A stretch of DNA of 64,000 nucleotides, from the NCBI RefSeq assembly GCF_019396345.1, contig NZ_JAHKRM010000003.1, positions 248,001 to 312,000 of the forward strand, in the 5' to 3' direction. Below, piece after piece: positions 1 through 8,275 of this stretch; the stretch's first letter is position 1; every line of letters starts with the position of its first letter. The DNA comes from Nonomuraea guangzhouensis. Lineage in GTDB: Bacteria > Actinomycetota > Actinomycetes > Streptosporangiales > Streptosporangiaceae. A program made the position numbers and the translations under genes. The notes beneath the pieces were generated by a model. That model had not been told where the DNA came from. It was given only the letters and a program-made list of their open reading frames with translations, and ran no database searches.

Positions 1-735
1 TCACCGTCACGGGCCGTGTTCAGCCCCGACGGCAGGACGATCGCGCTCGTCCTCGGCCCGTACGGGCAGACCCTGAAGTACTGGCTGACCGTGGTCGACG
101 CGGCCACCGGACGGGTTCTGCACGACAGCGCCACCACCAGCGACGGCGGCCCGTACCTGCCCGACGGCAAGAGGCTCGCCACCGGCTCCGGCAGGTTCAT
201 GGACGTGGCCACCGGCAAGCTGGTCGGGGAGGGTTATGACACGTCCACCTCCGGTGGGAACGGTGTCGCCCTGAGCGGCCGTGGTCTCATGGCCATCGCC
301 TACGACGAGACGGGTCGCGTCTCGCTCTGGGACCCCTCCGAGCCGAAGGCATTGCGTCCCATGCTGCCGAAAGCGGCGGGTCCCGCGAGCGTCCTGGCCT
401 TCTCACCGAGCGGGGACGTGCTCGCGGCGGCCAGCGGTGGCGTCCTCCAGCTCTGGGACCCCGTCAACAGGCGGCGGCTCGGCGGCGGCTTCGACCCCGG
501 GACCATCCAGGATGTCGACTCGCTGGCCTTCAGCGCCGACGGCGGCATGCTGTACTACTCGGCCGACGGCGACATCTGGGAGATCCCCGTCGGCGCAGAA
601 CGGGTCGCCGCGCTGGTGTGCGGGCGCGCGGGACGCAGGCTCAGCGAAGCGGAGTGGAGCCACTACCTGGGTGATGTCGCGTACCGGGAGACCTGCCCGA
701 AGCCGGCTCTGACGGTTGTCACTGATCCGGGCTGA
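1..735 (+). CDS. WD40-repeat protein, C-terminal part
   Basis: The frame is open from base 1, so the true start lies upstream. The visible 244 residues contain degenerate WD40 blades: FSPDGRTIAL near the start, a VLAFSPSGD...LQLWD repeat near residues 130-155, and a SLAFSADGG...IWEIP repeat near 175-200. The end has the ALVCGRAGRRLSEAEW...CPK tail common in large actinobacterial proteins that join an N-terminal NTPase or kinase module to C-terminal WD40 propellers. The missing N-terminal part would decide whether this is an nSTAND ATPase, a kinase or a plain propeller. A scaffold or sensor role is inferred from the family only. Confidence 0.8.
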   Translation, partial: SPSRAVFSPDGRTIALVLGPYGQTLKYWLTVVDAATGRVLHDSATTSDGGPYLPDGKRLATGSGRFMDVATGKLVGEGYDTSTSGGNGVALSGRGLMAIAYDETGRVSLWDPSEPKALRPMLPKAAGPASVLAFSPSGDVLAAASGGVLQLWDPVNRRRLGGGFDPGTIQDVDSLAFSADGGMLYYSADGDIWEIPVGAERVAALVCGRAGRRLSEAEWSHYLGDVAYRETCPKPALTVVTDPG

Positions 736-841
736 CAGTCGCCGCGGGCCCGTGACAGCGCGCGGTCAGCCGGGTCTCAGGGGTGGTGGGCATCGTCGTG
801 TTCGTCGAGAACGGAACACCGGGATGAGGAGAACACCCACC

Positions 842-1363
842 ATGATCGCATTCGCTGCTCTGCTGCAACTGCTCATCGCCCTGGCCTTCCTGAGCATCCC
901 TCTGGTACGCCACCTCTACGGACCCCGCGCGAAAGCCTGCGCGGAGGCGGAACTGAACCGCCAAGGCGTCCCCGTAGCCGTCCTGGAACAGAACAAGATC
1001 AGCTTTGACGCCAGTGGCCACGAAACGATCGTCCCCGCCACGGTCGCTCTGGTCATGACGATCGTCGCCGTCCTCAACCTGTCCGGCAGCCACTGGGGAC
1101 AGACCCTGTCGTGGATCTTCCAGCCGATCGTGCTCGCCGGCAACGTCCTCATCCTGTACAGCCAGCTGACCGCCGCCAAGTCGGTGAAGGCCGCCTTCGA
1201 CCGCAAGGGCGACCCGATCCTTCAGCGCATCGACGTGCAGGCCCTCCTCAAGGCCGCCGGGGACGGCTTTCCCACCTGGGTCATGCCTGTCCTCCAGAAC
1301 ATTCGCCACGCTGTGGTGATGGGTGGTTCGGCCCTCGTCCTGGTAGCAATGATCATCGCCTGA
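842..1363 (+). CDS. small integral membrane protein, unknown
   Basis: A 173-residue protein with an N-terminal hydrophobic helix (about 4-22), two central hydrophobic segments (about 63-80 and 92-110) and one at the C-terminus (about 155-172), so probably four membrane passes. I chose the ATG at 842 because GAGGAGA lies about 9 bases upstream; ATG 824 is possible but has no such site. The stop is 7 bases from the stop of the convergent GNAT gene. I do not recognise a family, and nothing in the neighbours suggests a function. Confidence 0.6.
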   Translation: MIAFAALLQLLIALAFLSIPLVRHLYGPRAKACAEAELNRQGVPVAVLEQNKISFDASGHETIVPATVALVMTIVAVLNLSGSHWGQTLSWIFQPIVLAGNVLILYSQLTAAKSVKAAFDRKGDPILQRIDVQALLKAAGDGFPTWVMPVLQNIRHAVVMGGSALVLVAMIIA

Positions 1364-1370
1364 TGGCGGA

Positions 1371-1994
1371 CTACCCGCCACTCACGGGGGTGAGGCGAGT
1401 GTGCAGCGCCGCCTTGACGGTCGGCCACTCGGCCGCGATCACGGAGAACATGGCCGAATCTCGCAGCATCCCCGCTTCGCCGGGCGCCCAGGACGGCGAC
1501 CAGCTACGCAACACCCCCTCGAAGCACGCGCCGAGGCGCTCAATGGCCCGACGAGACCTCTCGTTGCGGGCGTCCGTCTTGAGGTCGACGCGCGCGACGC
1601 CCAGCGTCTCGAACGCATGGGTGAAGAGGAGGAGCTTCGCCTCGAGATTGATCCCGGCGCCCTGCGCCGAAGCCGCGAGCCAGGTCCAACCGACCTCGAC
1701 GGCGCGCAGGTCCTGCCGGTCCGGCCAGGTCCGGGGGTCCCAGAACGCGGTGCATCCCACCGCCATCCCGTCCCGCACCCGAACCTGCGCGAACGGAGTC
1801 AGCCCCTCGTCCACCCGAGCGAACTGGGCCGCCAGATAATCCTCGATCTCGGTGGCCCGGGGGACCAAGGTGAAACCGTAGGAGGAACGATCCTCCTCTG
1901 CCGCCCGCGCCAGATCCGGCGCGTGCCTCATCGCCAGCGGCTCCAGCCGAACGGACGATCCATGAAGCACGGGGACATCGAGCCGTGGGCTCAT
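1371..1994 (-). CDS. GNAT family N-acetyltransferase (RimJ/RimL-like)
   Basis: A 207-residue protein of the RimJ/RimL type, which transfers acetyl from acetyl-CoA to an amine, typically a protein N-terminus or small molecule. Evidence: the opening [20 protein letters not shown], the central [25 protein letters not shown] (a degenerate acetyl-CoA-binding loop, more usually Q/R-x-x-G-x-G/A), and [20 protein letters not shown], the conserved 'N-x-x-S-x-x-x-I/L-x-x-x-G' segment. The ATG at 1994 has GAGGAG upstream; the frame stays open 21 codons further but without a site. Substrate unknown. Confidence 0.8.
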   Translation of the reverse strand: MSPRLDVPVLHGSSVRLEPLAMRHAPDLARAAEEDRSSYGFTLVPRATEIEDYLAAQFARVDEGLTPFAQVRVRDGMAVGCTAFWDPRTWPDRQDLRAVEVGWTWLAASAQGAGINLEAKLLLFTHAFETLGVARVDLKTDARNERSRRAIERLGACFEGVLRSWSPSWAPGEAGMLRDSAMFSVIAAEWPTVKAALHTRLTPVSGG

Positions 1995-2143
1995 GGGACT
2001 CTCCTCATCGTTCCTGGCGTTGGCACCTTGCCCTCGGGCAGGTTGCCGGACCGTCATCGGGCCAGGCCCCTCGGATCCTCTGGATGATCTCGGTGGAGAG
2101 ATCCTGCCTCAGCGTGGCGGGCGGCGTCAAACGTCAACCCGAC

Positions 2144-3031
2144 CTACTGGTATGTCTGCGGATCCACACTGCGCCACTTGCCGCTGCCGTCGTCGTTGGC
2201 CACTCCGCCGATATACATTTTCTGATAGGAGGCGTAGTCGGTGTTGCGGGCGCTGACTTTGAAAGGCTTGCCGTGGTCGTCGATGCGCTGATTGGTCAGT
2301 TTGCCGTTGCTGAGCACATCGAGCTCGATCGAGAACTCGCAGTAATGCTTTTGTGTTGTCGCGATCACTTGAAAAGCGATCTCTTCATCGCGTTTGAGGG
2401 AGATCGTCTTCTCTCGAAAATAATCTCCACCCCATTCGGAGTCGTTGACCAGCGTCTTGCCTCGGGGGTCTGCTTCATCGAGGTCGAGGCCGATCTTTAT
2501 GCTGTCCTCGCTGCCCGCGCTCGGGCTCTCGAACAATGTGCCGGCCAGCGGTGGGCCGCAGCGGGGGACCGCCTTCATTCCGATGATGCGCGCGGGCCGA
2601 TCCGCGTTTCCGTGAACGACGATCTTGAGGTCGGTGCTGTACGGGTCGACGCCACCTTGTTGCCGAAACCACCTGTGTTGTGCATCTGAATATTCCGGTA
2701 GGGCATTGAGCTGGGCAAGTTGATCACCTGAGAGGGTCACCACCTGGGGAAAGATCCAGGTGTTGTGAAGGTTCGAATGTTCCACTTGGACGAGATCGAC
2801 TGACGCCGCTGGCCCCGCGGGGCGTGTCGGGGTCGGAGAGGGCGTACGAGAATCCGGTGTGGCGCTCGGGCGGGCCGACGAGGTGAACGGCTGTTGTATC
2901 GCCCAGATCAGCACGCCGACAAGCACCGGGGTGGCAATGGCAGTGCCGGCCCATTTCACGGCAGGCCGATTCCACCAACGCCGCTGCTCAACAGGATGTC
3001 GGATTCGTGGGTATTTCGAATGGTTTGCCAT
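2144..3031 (-). CDS. membrane-anchored protein with Pro/Thr linker, unknown
   Basis: A 295-residue protein with a short cytoplasmic basic N-terminus, one membrane helix (about 28-46, GTAIATPVLVGVLIWAI), a Ser/Pro/Thr-rich linker (about 50-75) and a ~220-residue extracytoplasmic domain with no motif I recognise. It starts inside the end of the PadR-like gene (44-base overlap), so the two are probably cotranscribed and possibly translationally coupled; a GAGGAGAG site lies about 15 bases before the ATG. PadR regulators are often followed by the membrane protein they control, so a stress or envelope role is a fair guess but only a guess. Confidence 0.65.
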   Translation of the reverse strand: MANHSKYPRIRHPVEQRRWWNRPAVKWAGTAIATPVLVGVLIWAIQQPFTSSARPSATPDSRTPSPTPTRPAGPAASVDLVQVEHSNLHNTWIFPQVVTLSGDQLAQLNALPEYSDAQHRWFRQQGGVDPYSTDLKIVVHGNADRPARIIGMKAVPRCGPPLAGTLFESPSAGSEDSIKIGLDLDEADPRGKTLVNDSEWGGDYFREKTISLKRDEEIAFQVIATTQKHYCEFSIELDVLSNGKLTNQRIDDHGKPFKVSARNTDYASYQKMYIGGVANDDGSGKWRSVDPQTYQ

Positions 3032-3290
3032 TTAAGAACCGGCTCTCCTCGGGATTCCGAGTCAATATTGAATGCCGGCTTCCTCGTACGCAATCGGATT
3101 CGACCTCCCGGTCCTCGGTGATGAGTCCTTCCGCCTGGAGGCGGTCGAAAGCGGCGTACAGGGTGCCGGCGCGTAGGCGGACCTGGCCGTCGGAGATGCG
3201 CTCCACGTCGGTGATGACGCCGTATCCATGCTGTGGACCGGCAGCGAGCGCGGTCAGGATCAGGAAGCTGGGCTCCTGCATTTGCCTCAT
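2988..3290 (-). CDS. PadR-family regulator, apparently truncated
   Basis: Residues 1-65 are a clear PadR winged helix (SFLILTALAAGPQHGYGVI at the N-terminus, then RAGTLYAAFDRLQAEGLI). The usual continuation 'DREEV..GRLRRYYRLT..G' and the dimerisation helix are missing. After DREVES the reading frame runs into an unrelated 40-residue tail that overlaps the start of the next gene in another frame. Either one DNA-binding wing has been lost by deletion or frameshift, or this is a minimal variant. I used the ATG at 3290 (MRQMQEPSF); ATG 3281 is possible. It is divergent from the formate dehydrogenase operon, 61 bases away. Confidence 0.6.
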   Translation of the reverse strand: MRQMQEPSFLILTALAAGPQHGYGVITDVERISDGQVRLRAGTLYAAFDRLQAEGLITEDREVESDCVRGSRHSILTRNPEESRFLNGKPFEIPTNPTSC

Positions 3291-3299
3291 GCGATCAGC

Positions 3300-3322
3300 A
3301 TATGTCGATGATCTATGCATAT
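3300..3322. promoter_or_regulatory. AT-rich dyad between padR-like gene and fdh operon
   Basis: ATATG (3300-3304) and CATAT (3318-3322) form an inverted repeat with a 13-base spacer, and a self-palindromic TATGCATA (3315-3322) sits at its right arm, in an otherwise GC-rich genome. PadR proteins bind ATGT/ACAT-like dyads, and an ACAT occurs further right at 3340-3343. It could be the PadR operator and could also affect the fdh promoter; this is inferred from position and symmetry only. Confidence 0.4.
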
Positions 3323-3351
3323 AACGGTGGTTAGGCCGTACATATCTGGGC

Positions 3352-6300
3352 ATGGCTCGCATTGTGTCCGGTGGGGGATGGTTCTCCCGGTGGCCGGTGG
3401 TTCGGCAGCTCAAGGGAGAGGACGGCAGGAGCGACGCCGCGCGCTCCGCCCGTACCGACGCGTTGACTCCCCGCATCCAGGAGGCCGACAAGGTCGCGCG
3501 GTCGGTCTGTCCCTACTGCGCGGTCGGTTGCGGGCAGCTCGTGTACGTCAAGGATGGCCGGGTCACGCAGATCGAGGGGGACCCCGACTCGCCCATCTCG
3601 CGCGGGCGGCTGTGTCCCAAGGGGTCGGCGAGCAAGCAACTGGTCACGCATCCCGGGCGCCAGACACAGGTGTTGTACCGGAGGCCGCACGGCACCGGGT
3701 GGGAGCGGCTCGATCTCGGCACCGCGATGGAGATGATCGCCGACCGGGTCGTGCGGACCCGGCGGGAGACGTGGCAGCAGACCCATGAGGGCAAGGTCGT
3801 GCGCCGCACGATGGGCATCGCCGGGTTGGGCGGGGCGACGCTCGACGACGAAGAGAACTACCTGATGAAGAAGCTCTACACCGCCCTCGGCGCGATCCAG
3901 GTGGAGAACCAGGCGCGTATTTGACACTCCTCCACCGTCCCCGGTCTGGGGATCAGCTTCGGGCGTGGCGGCGCGACCACCTTCCAGCAGGACCTGGCGG
4001 GTGCGGACTGCATCGTCATCCAGGGCTCCAACATGGCCGAATGCCATCCGGTGGGGTTCCAGTGGGTGGTGGAGGCCAAGGCGCGGGGGGCGAAGGTGTT
4101 CCACGTGGATCCGCGTTTCACCCGGACCAGCGCGCTGGCCGACCGCCACCTGCCGATCCGCGCGGGTAGCGACATCGTGCTGCTCGGGGCGCTGATCAGC
4201 CACGTGCTCGGCAATGAGCTGGACTTCCGTGAGTACGTGCTGGCCTACACCAACGCCGCCACGATCGTGTCCGAGGACTTCCGGGACACCGAGGACCTCG
4301 ACGGGCTGTTCTCCGGCTTCGACCCGGAGACGCGTACGTACGACCCGAGCAGCTGGGCGTACGAGGGGACGGGCGAGCAGGCGCCGGGCGAGCACCTGGA
4401 GGGCGGCCGGCACCACGCCGCTGCCGCCGGTGCGGACACCTACGGCTCCGGCGGGCCCGCCGCGCATCCCAGCGCGGCGACGGATCCGACGCTGTGCCAT
4501 CCACGCTGCGTCTACCAGATCCTCCGGCGGCACTTCGCCCGCTACACCCCGGAGCTGGTCGAGCGGCTGTGCGGCATCTCGCGGGCGGACTTCGTCGAGC
4601 TCGCCGACGCGATCACCGCGAACTCCGGCCGGGAGCGCACCACCGCCTGGGTGTACTCGGTCGGCTGGACCCAGCACACGGTGGGCGCGCAGTACATCCG
4701 CACCGCCGCGATCCTCCAGCTGCTGCTGGGCAACATGGGCCGGCCCGGTGGCGGCATCCTGGCGCTGCGCGGGCACGCGAGCATCCAGGGCTCGACCGAC
4801 ATCCCGACGCTGTTCAACCTCCTGCCCGGGTACCTGTCCATGCCCCACGCCCACCGGCACGAGGGCCTGGCCGACTACCTGGCCCGCGAGGGCGGCGAGA
4901 AGGGCTTCTGGGGTCACCGGCGCTCCTACCTGGTGAGCCTGCTCAAGGCGTGGTGGGGGGAGGCGGCCACCGAGGAGAACGACTTCTGCTTCGACCACCT
5001 GCCACGCCTCACCGGCGACCACGGCCACTACAACACCGTGATGGGCCAGATCGACGGGACGGTGAAGGGCTACTTCGTGGTGGGGGAGAACCCCGCCGTA
5101 GGCTCCTCCGGCGGCCGGGCGCAGCGCCTCGGCCTGGCCAACCTCGACTGGCTGGTGGTACGCGACCTGACGCTGGTGGAGACGGCCACCTTCTGGCAGG
5201 ACGGCCCGGAGCTGGAGACCGGGGAGCTGCGTACCGAGGACATCGCCACCGAGGTGTTCTTCCTGCCCGCCGCGAGCCACGTGGAGAAGGAAGGCACGTT
5301 CACCAACACCCAGCGGCTGCTGCAGTGGCGGGAGAAGGCGCTCGACCCGCCGGGCGACTGCCGCAGCGACCTGTGGTTCTACTACCACCTCGGCAAGCTG
5401 GTCAGGCGGCGGCTGACCGGCGACGAGATCGACCGGCCGCTGCGCGAGCTGACCTGGGACTATCCCGAGGAGGGGGCGCACCGGGATCCGTCGGCGTCGG
5501 CGGTGCTCCGCGAGATCAACGGGGTCGGCCCGGACGGGCGGGCGCTGTCCTCCTACACCCAGCTCAAGCCGGACGGGTCCACCAGCTGCGGCTGCTGGAT
5601 CTACTGCGGGGTTTACGCCGACGAGGTCAACCAGGCGGCCCGGCGCCGGCCGGGGCGGGAGCAGTCCCCCGTGGCGCCCGAATGGGGCTGGGCCTGGCCG
5701 GCCAACCGGCGGATCCTTTACAACCGGGCCTCCGCCGACCCGGAGGGCCGTCCGTGGAGCGAGCGCAAGGCCTATGTCTGGTGGGACGCCGAACGCGGGG
5801 AGTGGACCGGCCACGACGTGCCCGACTTCGAGAAGGGCAAGCCACCGGACTACGTGCCGCCCGAAGGTGCCAAGGCCGAGGCGGCGCTGGCCGGGATCGA
5901 CCCGTTCATCATGCAGTCCGACGGGAAGGGCTGGCTGTACGCGCCGGCCGGGCTGGCCGACGGCCCGCTGCCCGCGCACTACGAGCCGCACGAGTCGCCG
6001 GTCGGCAACCCGCTGTACGCCCAGCAGGCCAACCCCGCCCGCGAGATCTATTCGCGGCCGGAGAGCCCCTACAACCCGCCGGAGTCGCCGCGCTTCCCCT
6101 ACGTGCTGACCACGTACCGGCTCACCGAGCACCACACGGCGGGCGGCATGAGCCGGCCGCTGGCCTACCTGGCCGAGCTGCAGCCGGAGCTGTTCTGCGA
6201 GGTGTCCCCGCAGCTGGCCGCCGAGGTGGGGCTGGTCAACGGCGGCTGGGCGACGATCGTGACCACCCGCACCGTGATCGAGGCCAGGGTGCTGGTCACC

Positions 6301-6543
6301 GGCCGGATGCGGCCGCTGCGCGTCCAGGGCCGGGTGATCCATCAGATCGGCCTGCCGTACCACTGGGGCTGGGGCGGTGGCGGCCTGGTGACCGGCGACG
6401 TCGCCAACGACCTGCTGCCGCTGGTGCTCGACCCGAACGTGCACATTCAGGAGGGCAAGGCCATGACCTGCGACGTACGGCCCGGCAGACGGCCGAGGGG
6501 ACAGGCGATGCTCGATCTGCTGGAGGGTTACCGCCATGGCTGA
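3352..6543 (+). CDS. fdh: formate dehydrogenase alpha subunit, selenocysteine-containing
   Basis: Molybdopterin enzyme oxidising formate to CO2, 1063 residues when the in-frame UGA at 3922-3924 is read as selenocysteine 191. Visible: the [4Fe-4S] motif C53-x2-C56-x3-C60...C88 (CPYCAVGC, then GRLCPKG), and the family active site NQARI-U-HSSTVPGL with the invariant His right after Sec. Downstream are GSNMAECHPVGFQWV and a C-terminal molydopterin dinucleotide-binding domain (PYHWGWGGGG near the end). The downstream part is in the same frame as the N-terminal part and fully homologous, so this is recoding and not a nonsense mutation. No twin-arginine signal is seen, so the enzyme probably faces the cytoplasm. 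It overlaps the beta subunit by 8 bases. The start ATG at 3352 lacks a strong ribosome site. Confidence 0.96.
3922..3954 (+). promoter_or_regulatory. bacterial SECIS element (Sec-UGA plus hairpin)
   Basis: The UGA (3922-3924) is followed by a hairpin with stem UCCCC (3938-3942) / GGGGA (3948-3952) and loop GGUCU (3943-3947); a G-U pair (3937/3953) can extend it. From recalled sequence, the E. coli fdhF SECIS carries the same GGUCU apical motif, also starting at base 22 counted from the U of UGA. This is the element SelB's C-terminal winged helices bind, so that EF-Tu-like SelB can deliver Sec-tRNA at the UGA. Confidence 0.9.
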
Positions 6544-7327
6544 GCGGATGGGGTTCTTCACCGACACGAGCGTCTGCATCGGCTGCAAGGCCTGCGAGGT
6601 GGCCTGCAAGGAGTGGAACCAGCTGCCCGACGACGGGTTCGTGTTCGAGGCGACCTCGTACGACAACACCGGGGCGCTCGGGGCGAGCACCTGGCGGCAC
6701 GTGGCCTTCATCGAGCAGTCGGTGCGGGCGCCTGACGACCGCGCTGACGACGGCGTGGAGCGGTGGCTGATGTCGTCGGACGTGTGCAAGCACTGCACGC
6801 ACGCCGCCTGCCTGGACGTCTGCCCGACCGGTGCGTTGTTCCGCACGGAGTTCGGCACGGTGGTGATCCAGGAGGACATCTGCAACGGCTGCGGCTACTG
6901 CGTCTCGGCCTGCCCATACGGGGTGATCGACCGCAGGGAGGGCGACGGGCGGGCGTGGAAGTGCACCATGTGCTACGACCGGCAGCGCGGCGGCCTCGAA
7001 CCGGCCTGCGCCAAAGCGTGCCCGACCGACTCGATCCAGTTCGGCCCGCTCGACGAGCTCCGCGAGCGGGCGGAGGAGCGGGTGGAACGGCTGCGCGCCG
7101 ACGGGCGGACCGAGGCCCGGCTGTACGGCGAGAGCCCGGACGACGGGGTGGGCGGGGCGGGCGCGTTCTTCCTGCTGCTTGACGAGCCTGAGGTGTACGG
7201 GCTGCCGCCGGATCCCGTGGTGACCACCCGCGACCTGCCGTCCATGTGGCGTTGGGCGGGGGTGGCGGCGTTGTCCCTGGCCGGGGCGGTGGCGGTGGCC
7301 TTTGTGGGTTCGGGGGCGCGGCGATGA
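6536..7327 (+). CDS. formate dehydrogenase beta subunit, 4x[4Fe-4S] ferredoxin
   Basis: 263 residues, the electron-transfer subunit carrying electrons from the molybdenum subunit to the membrane. Four cysteine clusters are visible: CIGCKACEVAC (about 14-24), CKHCTHAACLDVC (about 82-95), CNGCGYCVSAC (about 118-128), and CTMC with CAKAC (about 142-165). A single hydrophobic helix near the C-terminus (about 238-258) anchors it, as in FdnH/FdoH. It overlaps the alpha gene by 8 bases and the next gene by ATGA, so the three genes are translated together. Confidence 0.93.
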   Translation: MAERMGFFTDTSVCIGCKACEVACKEWNQLPDDGFVFEATSYDNTGALGASTWRHVAFIEQSVRAPDDRADDGVERWLMSSDVCKHCTHAACLDVCPTGALFRTEFGTVVIQEDICNGCGYCVSACPYGVIDRREGDGRAWKCTMCYDRQRGGLEPACAKACPTDSIQFGPLDELRERAEERVERLRADGRTEARLYGESPDDGVGGAGAFFLLLDEPEVYGLPPDPVVTTRDLPSMWRWAGVAALSLAGAVAVAFVGSGARR

Positions 7328-8229
7328 CGCGGGAGCGGTCGATGGTGCCGGAGGCGGAGTTCCGCTCGTACTACGGCCGGCCGGTGCTCAAGGCCCCCGT
7401 CTGGCACGAACCCCATATGCCGACATATCTCTATTCGGGGGGTTTGTCGGGGGCCTCGTCGGTGATGGCGGTCATGGCCGGGCTCACTGGGCACGACCGG
7501 CTGGCGCGCACCGCCCGGGTCGCGGCGGCGCTCGGCGCCGCCGCCGGCACCGGGTTCCTCATAGCCGAACTGGGCAGGCCTTCTCGGTTTCTCAACATGT
7601 TCCGCGTGTTCAAGCCCACCTCGCCGATGAGCCTGGGCTCCTGGCTCCTGGCCGCCCAGGGCGGGCTGTCGGCGGTCGCCGCCTCGACCGAGCTGACCGG
7701 GATCCTGCCCGTCGCGGGCGACGCGGCGGCCCTCGCCACGGGCCTGACCGGCCCGCTGACCGCCACCTACACGGCCGTCGTGGTCGCCGACACCGCCGTA
7801 CCCGCCTGGCACGAGGCCTATCGGGAGCTGCCGTTCCTGTTCGCCGGGAGCGCGCTGGCCAGCGCCGGGGCGGTGGGCATGCTGGCGACCCCTCGGGCGG
7901 AGGCGGGGCCGGCTCGGGTGGTGGCGGTGGTCGGGGCGGTGGTGGAGAGTGTCGCGGGCATGCTGATGGAACGTCGGCTCGGGCTGGTCGGTGAGCCGTA
8001 TCGGGTGGGGAAGGCGGGGCGCCTGATGCTCTCGGCCCGCGTGCTGACGGCGGGTGGCGGGCTGCTCGCGGCGGTCGCCGGGCGCGGCCGTGTCCTGACC
8101 GCGCTTTCCGGTCTCGCCCTGACGGCGGGTGCGCTGTGTACTCGGTTCGGCATCCTGGAGGCGGGCAGGGCGTCGGCCGCCGACCCGAAGTACACCGTCG
8201 TTCCGCAGCGAGAGCGCCTCTGCACCTAG
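7324..8229 (+). CDS. NrfD/PsrC-like membrane subunit of formate dehydrogenase
   Basis: 301 residues with about eight hydrophobic segments, beginning after a polar N-terminus (YYGRPVLKAPVWHEPHMPTYLYSGG). That opening, plus FLIAELGRPSRFLNMFRVFKPTSPMSLGSW, is typical of the NrfD family, which passes electrons between a ferredoxin-like subunit and quinone without heme. It replaces the cytochrome b gamma subunit of the E. coli enzyme. The start is the ATG overlapping the beta stop (ATGA). Third gene of the operon; no fdhD or fdhE is seen nearby. Confidence 0.88.
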   Translation: MTRERSMVPEAEFRSYYGRPVLKAPVWHEPHMPTYLYSGGLSGASSVMAVMAGLTGHDRLARTARVAAALGAAAGTGFLIAELGRPSRFLNMFRVFKPTSPMSLGSWLLAAQGGLSAVAASTELTGILPVAGDAAALATGLTGPLTATYTAVVVADTAVPAWHEAYRELPFLFAGSALASAGAVGMLATPRAEAGPARVVAVVGAVVESVAGMLMERRLGLVGEPYRVGKAGRLMLSARVLTAGGGLLAAVAGRGRVLTALSGLALTAGALCTRFGILEAGRASAADPKYTVVPQRERLCT

Positions 8230-8237
8230 GACAGCGC

Positions 8238-8263
8238 GGCGCGCATGCGGTCGCATGCGCGCC
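8238..8263. terminator. perfect hairpin between convergent genes
   Basis: GGCGCGCATGCG (8238-8249) and CGCATGCGCGCC (8252-8263) form a perfect 12-base inverted repeat with a 2-base centre. It sits 8 bases after the fdh operon and 12 before the end of the convergent gene. No T-run follows, which is normal in high-GC actinomycetes. Probably a two-way terminator. Confidence 0.7.
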
Positions 8264-8275
8264 CGAGCAGGTGTG

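Noticed and set aside
3352..3924. Short 190-residue gene followed by a separate oxidoreductase gene
   Set aside because: The UGA is at the Sec position with a SECIS hairpin and the frame continues; this is one protein.
3331..6885. Minus-strand open frame of over 1,100 codons opposite the fdh genes
   Set aside because: It is a shadow caused by GC codon bias; composition is low-complexity (Arg/Pro/Val rich), no domain, and the plus strand carries a conserved enzyme.
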